A program made the position numbers and the translations under genes. A DNA stretch of 64,000 nt, from contig NC_088321.1 of the NCBI RefSeq assembly GCF_910592395.1, positions 14,076,001 through 14,140,000 of the forward strand. The letters run 5' to 3'. Positions 37,062 through 47,139 of the stretch are shown piece after piece. This DNA is from Lineus longissimus. Its lineage: Eukaryota > Nemertea > Pilidiophora > Heteronemertea > Lineidae. Numbering within the stretch: position 1 is the stretch's first letter; each line of letters starts with the position of its first letter. Under the pieces are notes generated by a model. The model saw nothing but the letters and a program-made list of their open reading frames with translations. It was not told the origin of the DNA and made no database searches.

Positions 37062-37323
37062 AAAGCTGAACTGCATGCACAAAACCAGAGCGTCCCATGC
37101 GGCAATAGTAAGAAATGCAAACGATCGAAAGGTCCTTCAAAAATACGGCCTGAAATATGATAGACCTCCAATGCGTCGATGCGCTTGATTTCACAACCAC
37201 AGGACGATGCGGACAGTCTCGGAGAATTATGGAAGAGAAAAAAAATTGAAGTCTTCTCCAGGGATTCGAACCCGGGAACTCGGGCTCAGAATACGAACGC
37301 TCCAACCGTCTGAGCTAGGGGCT
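37062..37323 (-). mobile_element. tRNA-derived SINE, minus strand (left arm of inverted pair)
   Basis: The tRNA-like head at 37252-37323 reads CCCCTAGCTCAGACGGTTGG (box A), then CCCGGGTTCGAATCCCTGG (box B) on the minus strand. The body contains GTCCGCATCGTCC, GAAATCAAGCGCATCGACGC, TTTCTTACTATTGCCGCATG and GTGCATGCAGTTCAGCTTTA. The acceptor ends cannot pair properly, so it is not a tRNA gene. Confidence 0.8.
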
Positions 37324-37617
37324 TTCTTGTATTGCTGCCAGCAAATATATCTTATATGAATGGCGATTATGCTTCTTTTTTTTGAGAGATGAAGCAGAAA
37401 TTTTCTCAAGTGGATGTTATAGAAGAAGATACCAAGACAAAGGTGAACATTGCTAAGAGAAAACGTAGACTTCTCACACATAATCACGCACAGCAAAGAA
37501 AAAATGACTTTCTTCCTGCAGTTGCCCACTGGAAGCCGCTCAAAGATGTTGAACAAAGATTACACACAAATGTTTGCACATTCTATTAAGGCGTATAAAA
37601 CGACAAGGAATTTCAAG

Positions 37618-37892
37618 CAGCCCAGTGGCCTTGAGGATAAGAGTGTTGGCAAATAAAACCAGATATGTTGAGTTCGAGTCCCGATGAGAGGACCTTTTTC
37701 ATTTTTTTCCTTCCAGAATTCTCTGCGAAGGTCCGCATCGTCCCACGGTTTGCTGGTTTGTGAAATCAAGCGCATCGAAGCATTGGATGTCTATCATGTT
37801 TCAGCACGTATTCAGAAGGGCCTTTCCGTCGTTTGAATTTCTTACTATTGCCGCATGGGGCGCTCTGGTTTTGTGCATGCAGTTCAGCTTTA
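37618..37892 (+). mobile_element. tRNA-derived SINE, plus strand (right arm of inverted pair)
   Basis: The head at 37618-37695 has a weak box A (GTGGCCTTGAGGATAAGAG) and box B GAGTTCGAGTCCC. The body repeats the left copy in order: GGTCCGCATCGTCC, GAAATCAAGCGCATCGAAGC, TTTCTTACTATTGCCGCATG and GTGCATGCAGTTCAGCTTTA. It ends about 220 bp before the CELF exon. Confidence 0.8.
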
Positions 37893-38073
37893 ATGTCCTA
37901 AATGCCTCTCTAAACATGCCAAATGCACTTGGGGGAACATTAGTGTCATCTCTACACCATAGCATGGGGACCAAACTTTTGAATACTTTTGCCTGTAAGC
38001 GCTACTGGTTAGTACAGGTATCTCTGTTAGGACAAGATGGCGCTTGCTGAAAAATGGGTGGGGCAGCTAAAAG

Positions 38074-38113
38074 AGTTAACAGTATCTAAACTTCTCTTAT
38101 ATTCTATTTCCAG
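38074..38113 (+). promoter_or_regulatory. 3' splice site with branch point and pyrimidine tract of the CELF exon
   Basis: Upstream of the exon lie branch-point-like sequences (GTTAACA and TATCTAAAC), then a pyrimidine-rich stretch (cttctcttatattctattt) ending in CCAG directly before ATGAAC. The spacing from the branch candidates to the AG is about 25-40 nt, typical for a metazoan acceptor. This is the main non-protein evidence that the 49-nt block is a real exon. Confidence 0.85.
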
Positions 38114-38162
38114 ATGAACCGTCCAATGCAAGTGAAGCCGGCAGACAGTGAAAGTAGGGCAG
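38114..38162 (+). CDS. CELF: 49-nt internal exon of a CELF/Bruno-like RNA-binding protein
   Basis: The exon reads in frame from its first base as MNRPMQVKPADSESRA plus one extra base (donor phase 1). The CELF3/4/5/6 branch of the CUGBP/Elav-like family carries an almost identical segment (MNRPIQVKPADSESRG, from memory) at the last strand of RRM1 and the linker to RRM2. CELF1/2 carry the more divergent MHHPIQMKPADSE, so the 3/4/5/6 type fits better. A 49-nt exon at this point, starting exactly at the Met codon, also agrees with the vertebrate CELF exon structure as I recall it. CELF proteins bind GU-rich RNA and control alternative splicing, translation and mRNA decay in nucleus and cytoplasm. 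Splice signals flank it correctly on both sides. The neighbouring exons (83 and 135 nt in vertebrates) were not found in the window, so only this fragment of the gene is present. The ATG is an internal Met, not a translation start. Subfamily assignment is uncertain; membership of CELF is firm. Confidence 0.9.
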
Positions 38163-38168
38163 GTAGGT
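38163..38168 (+). promoter_or_regulatory. 5' splice site of the CELF exon
   Basis: The exon ends GGGCAG and is followed by GTAGGT, close to the consensus AG|GTRAGT. Cutting here leaves a phase-1 end, which matches the family, where the next exon completes a Gly or Glu codon before the DRKLFVGM start of RRM2. Confidence 0.85.
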
Positions 38169-38424
38169 ATCATTTTTTACCCTCCGCATTTCGTCGCTCA
38201 GTTCTGCCTGTCATTTTTCTCAGCGAATTTATGAAAATCACCCCCAGAATGTGTATTATGAAAGTTGTTCATCTCTCATGCGGCAGTCTACCAGTTTTAT
38301 TTCAAAATCATAAAAAGAGGTTGATGATGAGAGTCCCCTATGTTCAGAAATGTGCACTAAATAGGTGCTGGTAAGTCTGCACGGTGCATGTTGGACATTT
38401 CAGTGTTATATATTCTTGATACTA

Positions 38425-38865
38425 TGGTTGTCATCCAGAAATATTTTCTGTCAGACAACAGTCCTCGCGAAATCCAGTAACTTCTGTGTTTATCGAAAAT
38501 GCCCTCCCCATCTTTCATGCTTTCATTCCCTTTACATTTTCATGGTTCTATTATTCAATTCTCCACAAAAAGCAAAAATGGACATTGAGGCATATGTACC
38601 TTGCAGGATGATAAACTCATTTGGTAAAATTACTTGGTCTGGGTCACCAAATCCAGTTACTCCTGAGTTTATCAAAAAGACCTTCCCATCATCGTTCATG
38701 CTTTCATTCCTGTCTCATTTCCACAATACTATCACATGATAATCCACACAAAGACATTTAGGCATATTGATATACCTTGTAGGACGATAAACTAATTTGG
38801 TAGATACTCTGTCTGGGTCCCTTTCAGGTGATAAATTTGGTTACTCCAGAATCCATCAATTAGAC
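38425..38865. repeat. Tandem duplication, about 175-bp unit, 2.5 copies
   Basis: CATGCTTTCATTCC occurs at about 38517 and 38697. The block (ACCTTGCAGGATGATAAACT) at about 38597 returns as ACCTTGTAGGACGATAAACT near 38772. The array begins about 260 bp after the CELF exon donor. Confidence 0.75.
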
Positions 38866-38869
38866 CCAG

Positions 38870-40815
38870 CTAAGGCTGGATAAAGCATCGCCGTTAAATG
38901 GGCACTCCGGTCGTATTTATGATCAGTAGGGTGACACAAACACCTGACCACTAATGACCATATATTTATTTGGATGATGTATATGTCTGGCCATTGCTAA
39001 ACCTTGGTGGATGAAAGACTGCAGACAGCCATAACCAAATAAGCTTAAATAGTCCAACCTAACGTGTAGAAAAACTATACAGATGACCATTTACAAAAAA
39101 GATTATTGACAACTCATTTCTTAGTGTCACTTATTTGCATAGAGGGATATGCCGAAAATTTTCAGACTGGGGCGTATCCAAGGGGGACCGACCCCCCCCC
39201 CTCACCCACCCCATTTTCTGCCAACCTGAAAAGAAGAGGTTTTCTAGTGAGAGGAGGGCTTAAATACGGTGGTCTATAGTGGACAAGCTGTGCCCTAAGC
39301 TCAGCCCCCCCCCCCCCCCACCCTTCTCATAATCCTCGATCCGCTGCTGAAAGACTTAATATTTTATTCTCATTTCCTCCAATATTCTTTTGGGTTATGG
39401 GGAGGTAAATATATGTCTGACCTTGTCAATTCTTCAAGGTCATTGAATACGATGCGAGAAAAATTGCTTTCTTCATGGACACTAAACTCTATACCTATCA
39501 TATCCTCTGTTGTTTATCTTGAGTGTTACCATGGTAACTCGAGACAAGCCGTACAGGCCAGCGATCATGACAAACATAAGATGTGGCAAATACCTGTCGT
39601 TGCCGTGGAAACTGATCCTTGAATCTGATTGATTGATTCAGATCATGTGTCCACGATGATGATGATACGAAGTGGAATCGTGATCATCCGAGTCAATGTT
39701 TGTGAATAACGACTCGTACAAGAAAATCGAATGCAAAAAATTGACTGGCAGGAATGCAAGGTTCGTCTATAAAGAGTTAGCTCCAAAATTACTTGAGTCC
39801 AAGGAATTTTTGTGTTTGCGGTTTGGGTTGGATGATTACCATGTATAATCAAGTGATCACATTTATACAAAATTAAAAGGAAACTGTTAATTGCTCCATA
39901 ACAAAACAGATTAATGTCTCTTCATTTAAAAAAAATAAATATGCAAATTGTGTAACGGCACATTGGGCATGTGATGTGTTTGGCGCTACGTACGGGAGGG
40001 AAATCCAAAAAGTCCATCTCGCTCTTTTGGTATTATCTCCACCTGTTGCATTTCCCCAGAAAGTAGTGAAGACTTAACTTTGAGAAGGATTCAAGATGAA
40101 AATACCCTCATGTTTAAAAGGGTTCACACTACCCAATCGTTACAGAAAAGCTTCGGGGTATTTTACCACCGAAATGTCAAAAATGTTATTTTCCTCTGCA
40201 ATTTATATCCATTTCACGTGAAACTACCACTCTCGGGCATTTTTGTCGCAAAACCTGCTTTTACGACAATTTCGACATAAGACGTTGGCGTCTCCCACCG
40301 CGGGCAGTCAACAGGAAGTGTGCTGATGGATTCTGTTCCTTGGGGAACGTTCCATCGACTTCAAAGTGGGCCTGAGAACCAGTCTAAGAACGCGCAAATA
40401 AGCAACGACATGTACTCATTGTCGCTAATTACAAGGGTATGGCGGTGAATTTTGCGTATGTTGCGGGGCACCGCTGAGATTCATTGCGAGCTACCGGAAT
40501 GGTTAGCTTGAATGCAATTAGCTAAGTTACTTTGTGGAACTTGTGCGTCGTCGGTATAGCTGTGGGGGGCCGGGTTGCTGTGGCGTTGCTCCAGTGCTCA
40601 GGCCCTTTTTTACCCCTTGGCCACCAGCATGCGAGGAGGGTCATTGTCATCTTGTTGCAGTGGCTCCTTATAAAACTCCATGTATCAATAAAGTCTACAG
40701 CCAAAGTCGCTGCGGCCTGCGATTACTACCGCAAAAAAGCGATATAAATCACAGTTCGCGGCATTTCAAATCACTTCGGTGGCGCTTTAGTCCTGGGGCA
40801 AAGTATATATATAAT
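38870..40815. other. Intronic sequence with two poly-C tracts
   Basis: C tracts at 39192-39201 and 39305-39319. No recognised coding or repeat family. Confidence 0.5.
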
Positions 40816-40818
40816 ATA

Positions 40819-41063
40819 AATAATAATAATGATTCTTTTATATAGCGCAATTCCGTGACACTATAGTTCTCGCTCAAAGCGCTTTGGGATATCATATTAT
40901 TACCCCGGTCTCCACAGAAATCAATCAGGGGTTTCAAGGAGCAACCACAAGGCGCTCACCTGAACTCGACCAGTAGGGAACTAAGCAGTGACTCGGCCGG
41001 GAGTCGAACCCACGACCTCCTGATCATGAGGCCGACTCTCTTCCACTGCGCTACCGCTGCCCC
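40819..41063 (-). mobile_element. tRNA-Met-derived SINE (minus strand)
   Basis: The head (40993-41063, minus strand) has box A GTAGCGCAGTGG, anticodon loop CTCATGA with anticodon CAT, then GGAGGTCGTGGGTTCGACTC as variable region and box B. This is close to elongator tRNA-Met. The body runs to CCAAAGCGCTTTGAGCG and TTGCGCTATATAAAAG and ends in a (TTA)n-like tail at 40819. The 5' and 3' acceptor strands do not pair, so it is not a tRNA gene. Confidence 0.85.
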
Positions 41064-41409
41064 GTTAAGTAGTGTCAATTGCACTTAGTGCGGTATGTTT
41101 GTACTTTTAACACCATTGATCTTCCTACTCTTCGCAGCCCCCCCCCCCCCCTCCTCATCATCATTGACATTACTTTCACTTATAAATCTATTCCTGATAA
41201 GAGTACATTAACTCGGTGAACTGAACCTTGTCTCCAGCGACCAGCAGGCACTAACGCCATCATAATACCAGGGGCCAAAATGGATTTTATGACAGGGATC
41301 ATGCATGCGTCGAAGAAGTCATAAAAGCGGTGAAGTTGCATTAATATCTCTACCTAATTTGATTAATTCCGCATCTCGAACGCTGAGCAATTTCTTTGTC
41401 GTCTTTGCC

Positions 41410-41628
41410 TTAATGGGCAACACTTTTCGTTAAAACATTTTAATTTGTAATTGAATTTGAAACTTTCTAATTGCGTAAATACGTTCTAAATATACATTTC
41501 CATTGTGTAGACAAATACACGATACCAAGTTTCAGCAAATTCGTATGAATAACGGCACTGTATTGGGTATAGTGCTTTTCTCTTTTCCTGGACCACCAAT
41601 AATTACGAACAGCGAACCCCTCTAGGGA
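41410..41628 (-). mobile_element. MITE family A, copy 6 (minus strand)
   Basis: On the minus strand: AGAGGGGTTCGCTGTTCGTA, TTATTGGTGGTCCAGGAAAA, TTTGCTGAAACTTGGTATCG and ATTACAAATTAAAATGTTTT. Terminal structure matches the other copies. Confidence 0.8.
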
Positions 41629-41631
41629 TTG

Positions 41632-42590
41632 ATACCATCACGTCCTCTGTCGCCAAACCGATTAAAATGTCCGATTCACAGGAGAGCTCCCGAAAAATCG
41701 ATTATGCAAAATCGATTTGGTTAGATTTTATCACTTCTAGGTGAATCAACGGGTTAATTTAGTCCTCCCACTATTTTCTACCCTATCCCCCCCCCCTCCA
41801 CCATTCTACACCATCTCACATGACAATCACCATTCGTTCCTTGTCCCGATTTCCCCGCCATATATTTTCTCCTCCTCCGATCCGATTATTATTAAGCCGA
41901 TTATTTCAATCTCGTGTGACGAGAAATTTATCGGCGTAATCCGTGTTTTACATTCAGCGCAGATTCAATCACTCAATATTGCAATCGGGTTCTTGAGCGA
42001 TTCAATTGTGAGTTACATGTGAGGATCAGCAATTGTTTTATAGACGATATCGACAAAGTATCTGATATGTTCTGTAGTTAGAGCTCGTGATGGAAGATTC
42101 AAATAGAGCTTGTCAAAGGGCGATGCTGTTACAGGATGACTTCTCCAAACCGGATAATTGAAAAGTCATTGAACTGCAATTAACAATGCACTAGAACGGG
42201 CAATAACCATAGGCCTGTCTTAATATTATTATTTTTTTACAAAAAGTTTATTCGGTTTATATTGTACATGTATTTTACAGTTAAAAGCCGAAGGCTTAAA
42301 CTACTGCAAAATATAAATATATACAAATAGTTACATAAGTTTATAAAGATACGAATAGTGACATAAGTTTTTTAAAGATAATTTGAAGAGATATATAAAA
42401 TATATAATTGAAAAACATGTGAAGTTGGAATGTAGTAAATTTGTCTTGATAATCACTTGATGTGTCCAAAACTGCCTCGCAACACCGTCCAAAACCATTA
42501 TTAGAATTCAGCATCTGTGTGATACTACTGGTTGCGGCGCATGGTGGCAAGCAGAGTCATTATCCTCTTGGCCAGGTAACTACCACCCAA
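41632..42590. other. Intronic sequence without recognised features
   Basis: A C tract at 41787-41796 and an AT-rich stretch at 42230-42400. Nothing else recognised. Confidence 0.5.
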
Positions 42591-42594
42591 AAGT

Positions 42595-42730
42595 TGTCCC
42601 TTTAAGAACATTTCAGAAAATGTTTAGTTCGTAAACGTTTAGTACATAGTTACCCTATTGTAAATTTTCTAATTCAGTTACGAATTTCAACATTTTTAAC
42701 TAACAGCATAAGCCTTAAAGCCTTTAAATG
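42595..42730 (+). mobile_element. MITE family A, copy 7 (fragment)
   Basis: Only the right half is clear: TTCTAATTCAGTTACGAATT, TTTTTAACTAACAGCATAAG and CCTTTAAATG. The left part is deleted or scrambled. Confidence 0.5.
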
Positions 42731-43326
42731 TCAAGGCGCAATGTCCTAAAAGCGGCTGTAATGTCATCAGGTCCAAGTCTGCAGATCGCGGGAAAGTGCA
42801 TCTCGGAAAAAACTGGAAAAGAAGAGGGGAGCATCGACTGCACCAAACAGTACAACACCAAAGGGAGGTTTCATTTTGCCTGAGTGGGTCTCGTAATTAA
42901 CGTTGTTACGTCTTTTTTAGATGACTTGCGGTTTGGTGATATTTTTAAGGTTTTGTCTGCGGATGGAGATTGGTTGTGGTGTTTGGTGGATTGGAAAATG
43001 AATGGAATGTCGCTGGAAATGCAGTCAAAGGTTTCACCTGACTGAGGTTAGTGAGAGGAAATAGGTGAAATAGGTGAAATTGTCACTCAAGATGTGGCCC
43101 GTTCTGGCAAATGTGGGCAGTTGGCCGCGAAGGCAGATATTGAGTTATTGGTAAAGGCTGATTGCGCACAAAGTTATTTTCAAAGTGATATATCACACTT
43201 GTCAGTCGCTTGAGAAGGAACACATAATTCAAGTTTTCTCTTGAGAAAAACTCACCTAAAGATAAGTAACATAATCAGTGAACCATGGTCATCGCCATGT
43301 TTAAGGTGTTTAACTGGACTATAATA
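42731..43326. other. Intronic sequence without recognised features
   Basis: A short GAAATAGGTGAAATAGGTGA repeat near 43060 is the only pattern seen. Confidence 0.5.
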
Positions 43327-43329
43327 TGC

Positions 43330-43485
43330 AGCGTTGACCATTTTGGCTAGAACTTTAAATCATGATACAATTAGAACTCCTCAAAATGAAGTTAATGCCC
43401 ATTTAAAAGCGGTGAGACTGTTCTCTGGAAAACAAAGAACAGCCCTCCACCCCTTCAAACTGCCATTCACTTCGTAATGATGTTT
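43330..43485. mobile_element. Fold-back MITE family B, copy 3 (right arm truncated)
   Basis: The left arm is GTTGACCATTTTGGCTAGAA then CAATTAGAACTCCTC. The centre is GACTGTTCTCTGGAAAACAA and AGAACAGCCCTCC. The right arm stops after GCCATTCACTTCG. Confidence 0.7.
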
Positions 43486-43489
43486 GTGT

Positions 43490-44635
43490 TGCAAAACTCT
43501 GGCTACCGTATTGGTCTGTCTGTGTATTCTTCCAGCAGCCAAAAACTCACCTATAACTTTTCAACCGTCAGACGAACATTAATAATTCAAACCAAACCCG
43601 ACATCTCCTGAATAATTTATTTGAGCTAAGGAATCCTATCCCTTAACTTCAAATGTTACATTTTTAATCAGTACTAAAAGCATAGCGGCTTGAGAAGGTG
43701 CTTTTAGCAGTGTTTTTAATGACTTTTGATGTGATCAAGGACGGAAGTCTCTAAGATGTCAGAGTCGGAGAAGTGTTCTCTGGGGCTAATTATTCAAAAC
43801 CATTTGGCAGGTACCGGTATCCAAGATCAAGCAAATTCAATATGGGGTATGCCCGGCCACTCACTTACGATTTTAAGAGGGCTAGTGCTGTACCCATCCA
43901 ATCCTATGTCAAGAAGTGTAAACTAAACTTTGAACCTCTATCTTGTGTACTGTGTAATATGTAATGGTTCTGCTAGAAGTAATTTTTTATGAAAAAACCC
44001 AGCCTTACCTAGCCTTCTTTCCCCTTTAACACACCAACGTTGCAGTAGGAATGCTGTTATCGAGGAAAGAAACTACTTTAACTTGTCACACCTAAATAAA
44101 AATACACCACTTTTGAAAAGATGCAAGAGTTATTCAGTGTCTCAGGAGTTTAACATGCAAGTTTTCAACTCAAAATGGCCCCATTTACCTGAGTAAATTG
44201 GAACACGGGATGTATGACAATGTGCACACACACTGCAACAAGGCACACCCTTTTATAGGAGGGAGGATGGGAACAAAATATTTCATCCAGTTCCTTTCAG
44301 ATCCCATTTCAGGCCAAAAATAGTTTGAGGTTGAGCAGGTGATCCCTTCCCCACCTTGGGTTTACACCTAATGTTTCCGACATGATATGGTCACATCATT
44401 CCGTGTCCAGAACTTACAAGCAACCCCGAGGGTCAACAAACACCTCAGTATGTTCTAATCAAAGTTGGTTTGTTCCCCTTGATCCAATCAAGTCATGCTA
44501 CAGCGTCGTCGTGACAATCAGATTGGTCGCCGTGGCAATAGGATCAGTTGTCGTGGCTTCACCTGAATGTAAACACACCAATCGTCAAGGTGACCGGATG
44601 AAAGTTAAAGGAGTTAGTAAATATAGACACATAAG
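43490..44635. other. Intronic sequence without recognised features
   Basis: No repeat family or conserved coding stretch is recognised. Confidence 0.5.
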
Positions 44636-44935
44636 GCAGTTAATAAATCCCTTGTTCTGATTGGTGGAAAATTGGATTAGGTTATACGACTGCTTTTGAT
44701 CTAACAAGGGAGTGAATAAATACTGCACTCTGATTGGTGGAAAATTCAATTATTTACCCTTGGCTTTTGACCAATTTAGAACCCTACTTATTAGAGTGAT
44801 GAACGTCAGGAACAGAAAGACAGAAATGAGCGAATGAGGCAGTTGATAAATACTGCGTTGTGATTGGTGGAAATTGGATTATCTGACCACTTTTGAGCAA
44901 TCTGTCGTCTGCTGCACACTAATGAACGTTTGGAA
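44636..44935. repeat. Diverged triplication carrying CCAAT-box motifs
   Basis: AATAAATACTGC-CTGATTGGTGGAAAATT-type blocks start near 44642, 44715 and 44846. TGATTGGTGGAAA is exact at 44658-44670, 44731-44743 and 44861-44873. Its complement, CCACCAATCA, matches the NF-Y CCAAT-box core. Confidence 0.7.
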
Positions 44936-45289
44936 CAAAACAGGGAAATTGGTCAAGAAGGTCCTTGAGAGTAATAAGTTTGTGTTTAAAAACTTTTGCA
45001 GGAATGTGACATTTAAAATTGTTGAATGATTTCCCGTCCCTGTTTCTCGTTCTCCTATAAAGGGTTTATTATCGCAAAGAAACGGAAAAAAAACATGCCT
45101 CGGCTCTCTTTCTGATTATTAATTTTCGAACTTAAAATAAGCATTTTAGAGGCATATTTTTGCAAGTGAGGACAATTCTGAGGACGACATTTCCAAGTTA
45201 TTTTTTTCCTCTGAGGACTATCACGTCCCTCGTTATAATGAAATATGTCTCATTTTATTGGCTTGAGTTAAAAACAGACTTTTCTTGCC

Positions 45290-45423
45290 CTGCAATGATA
45301 GGGAGGTGACCTGATTATAGAGGTTGACTTGTATAACAACAGCCCATTTGGGACTAAAATCGCTGTCCTTTAGAGAGAGGGTGTGTCCTAACAAAGATGT
45401 CCTCTTAGGGAGGTGCCACTGTA
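45290..45423 (-). mobile_element. MITE family D, copy 4 (minus strand, truncated)
   Basis: On the minus strand it begins TACAGTGGCACCTCCCTAAG, then AAGGACAGCGATTTTAGTCC and AACCTCTATAATCAGGTCAC, collinear with copy 1. Confidence 0.7.
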
Positions 45424-45479
45424 GCCTATCTTTAAACTCATCTTCTTTTAGTTTCAGGAGATTTATAAATTTGTCAGGT

Positions 45480-46235
45480 ATGTTTCTTAGTTTTTGGTTG
45501 AGGGCTTTGCTTCCCAAGGAATGGTATTGGTTTGGTAATGGAGTTTACTTAGAGGTGAATGCTTTCTTTTAACCATAGAATTTGGCTTGACATCAGCGTT
45601 GCTTTCCAAGGAATGGTAGTGGCTTGAGAATGCTCTTAGAAATAACGGTTTTTGAGCCTCTTAAACACCTTGAAAGGTTTTTTCGCCCAACATAGATATG
45701 CACCCCGTAGAGGGTTTTAGGCAAATGTTTTTTGAGGTTGTGAAAAACCTCTGAGGGAGTTTCCTCTCACTGAAAAACCTTTACACGGTGCATATGTTTG
45801 TGTAGGTCAAAATATGTTTTTCAAAAGCTAAAAAACCTATATTTCTAAGAGTGTAACATTGCTTTCCAAGGAAAGGCAATGGCTTGAGAAAGGAGTTTAC
45901 TTGGAGATGCTTTCTTTTAACCATAGATTTCGGCTTGACACTAACATAGTTTTCCAAGGAATGGTAGTGGCTGGACACTAACATAGTTTTCCCGGCAAAT
46001 GGTAACGGCTTTAGAATGGAGTTTGCTTGGAGTTGAATGCTTTCTTTTAACCATAGATTTAGGTTTGAAATTTACATTCTTGGTGTCCCAATAAGGAATG
46101 ACAATGGCCTGAAAATAGAGTTTGCTTAGAGTTGAGTGCTTTCTTTTAACCATAGATTTCTGCTTGACACTAATATTGCTTCCCCATCGAATGGTCATGG
46201 TGACGAGAATGGAAATCGTTTGGAGTTGAATTCAT
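45480..46235. repeat. Satellite-like array, about 90-130-bp unit, with nested elements
   Basis: Units share TTGCTTTCCAAGGAATGGTA, GGCTTGAGAATGGAGTTTAC, TTGGAGTTGAATGCTTTC and TTTTAACCATAGATTT. Copies are visible near 45505, 45600, 45858, 45950, 46030, 46090 and 46170. A further degenerate unit fragment (TAGCTGTAGATTTAGGCTTG) lies at 46471 and another near 46846. Three transposon-like insertions interrupt the block. Confidence 0.8.
45631..45855. mobile_element. Palindromic MITE with CTCTTAGAAAT termini, nested in the array
   Basis: The left end is TGCTCTTAGAAATAACGGTT. The right end, reverse-complemented, is ACACTCTTAGAAATATAGGT. Inner parts also mirror (ATAGATATGCACCCCGTAGA versus ACATATGCACCGTGTAAAGG). 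Array units continue on both sides, so it is an insertion. Confidence 0.75.
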
Positions 46236-46240
46236 TAGTT

Positions 46241-46472
46241 TAAGGGTTGGCCATAGGCACCATTTTGACTAGAACGTGAAATACAAAAGTCATAACAACT
46301 CTTTCAAAACAAAGTAAATGTCAATTTCAAGGGTGGGAGTCTGTTCTTTTAAGAGAACAGCCTCCCTTATTTCAAATGGGCATTCACTTCAATTTGAACA
46401 TGTTAAAGGAGTTCTAATTGCTTTAGGATTTCAAGTTCTAGCCAAAAGGGTGATGCCTTTGGCTAACCCTTA
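46241..46472. mobile_element. Fold-back MITE family B, copy 4 (best preserved)
   Basis: The left arm starts AAGGGTTGGCCATAGGCACC, then TTTTGACTAGAACGTGAAAT. The right arm ends ATTTCAAGTTCTAGCCAAAA, then GATGCCTTTGGCTAACCCTT. Arms of about 110 nt mirror each other up to the centre (GGGAGTCTGTTCTTTTAAGA, then GAACAGCCTCCC). The whole element can fold as one hairpin. Confidence 0.9.
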
Positions 46473-46500
46473 GCTGTAGATTTAGGCTTGATTCTAACAT

Positions 46501-46620
46501 TGGGTGATATGAATAAAGACTAGCAAATGCTTTTACTCCGGTTTTGTACAGGAAGGCCTAGTGTAAATGTACATGGAGATTTAGGTAAAAGCATTTGCTA
46601 GTCTTTATTCATATCACCCA
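46501..46620. mobile_element. 120-bp element with perfect 36-bp terminal inverted repeats
   Basis: Positions 46501-46536 (starting TGGGTGATATGAATAAAGAC) and 46585-46620 (ending GTCTTTATTCATATCACCCA) are exact reverse complements, with a 48-nt loop. It lies inside a satellite unit (flanks ...CTAACAT and TGG...). Perfect arms point to a recent insertion or strong conservation. Confidence 0.9.
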
Positions 46621-47139
46621 TGGTTATGGTGCTGGTATTTGCTCTCCGTTATAGGTCACGCCAACATTTTAACTTCAGACTGTTTCCTAGGGGTATTTCT
46701 AAAAGTAGAGCTTGATAAGTAGCAGTTGTAAGGGTTACTTTGAAGCTTTTAGGGTATCTGAATGGCAATGCGAATGATACTTTTGGAAAGGTGAAGGGTT
46801 TCACATTGATATATCGGAATATAGATCTAATCCATCCATGTACTTAGCTGTAGATTTATGGCTTCCATACTTCTTCTATGCTTCCCTAAGGTTTTAAGTG
46901 TGTTGGTGAAGGTTTTGACATTTGAAAGTATGGCTTTCTTGTGTCAACATCATTCAAGGACTTCTCTCCCCCTTCTGATGTCTATCCAAGTGATAGGTCA
47001 GTCCTGTTGCCTCAAAATTACGCATGTCAATATTGTCATGATCACCTATAAAAGTATTGACATCGGGAGTGATCATCATTATTAATGATACTAATGACAC
47101 CACTTGATTTAGTGCCCTTTCCACTGAAAATTTATCAAT

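Larger units (their letters stand above)
1..38113 (+). other. Intron (partial) upstream of the CELF exon
   Basis: No upstream CELF coding sequence (the RRM1 end, GCAF...LHEQKTLPG-type) was found on the + strand between the window start and the acceptor at 38113. The interval is therefore most simply one incomplete intron of at least 38 kb, filled with repeats. A small missed exon or a nested gene cannot be excluded by eye. Confidence 0.6.

Noticed and set aside
40532-40845. Overlapping frames of 71 and 103 codons as a gene
   Set aside because: Frames on both strands overlap and run into a microsatellite and SINE; no domain is visible.
40993-41063. Functional tRNA-Met gene
   Set aside because: The head is close to tRNA-Met, but the acceptor stem is broken and a SINE body with tail follows directly.
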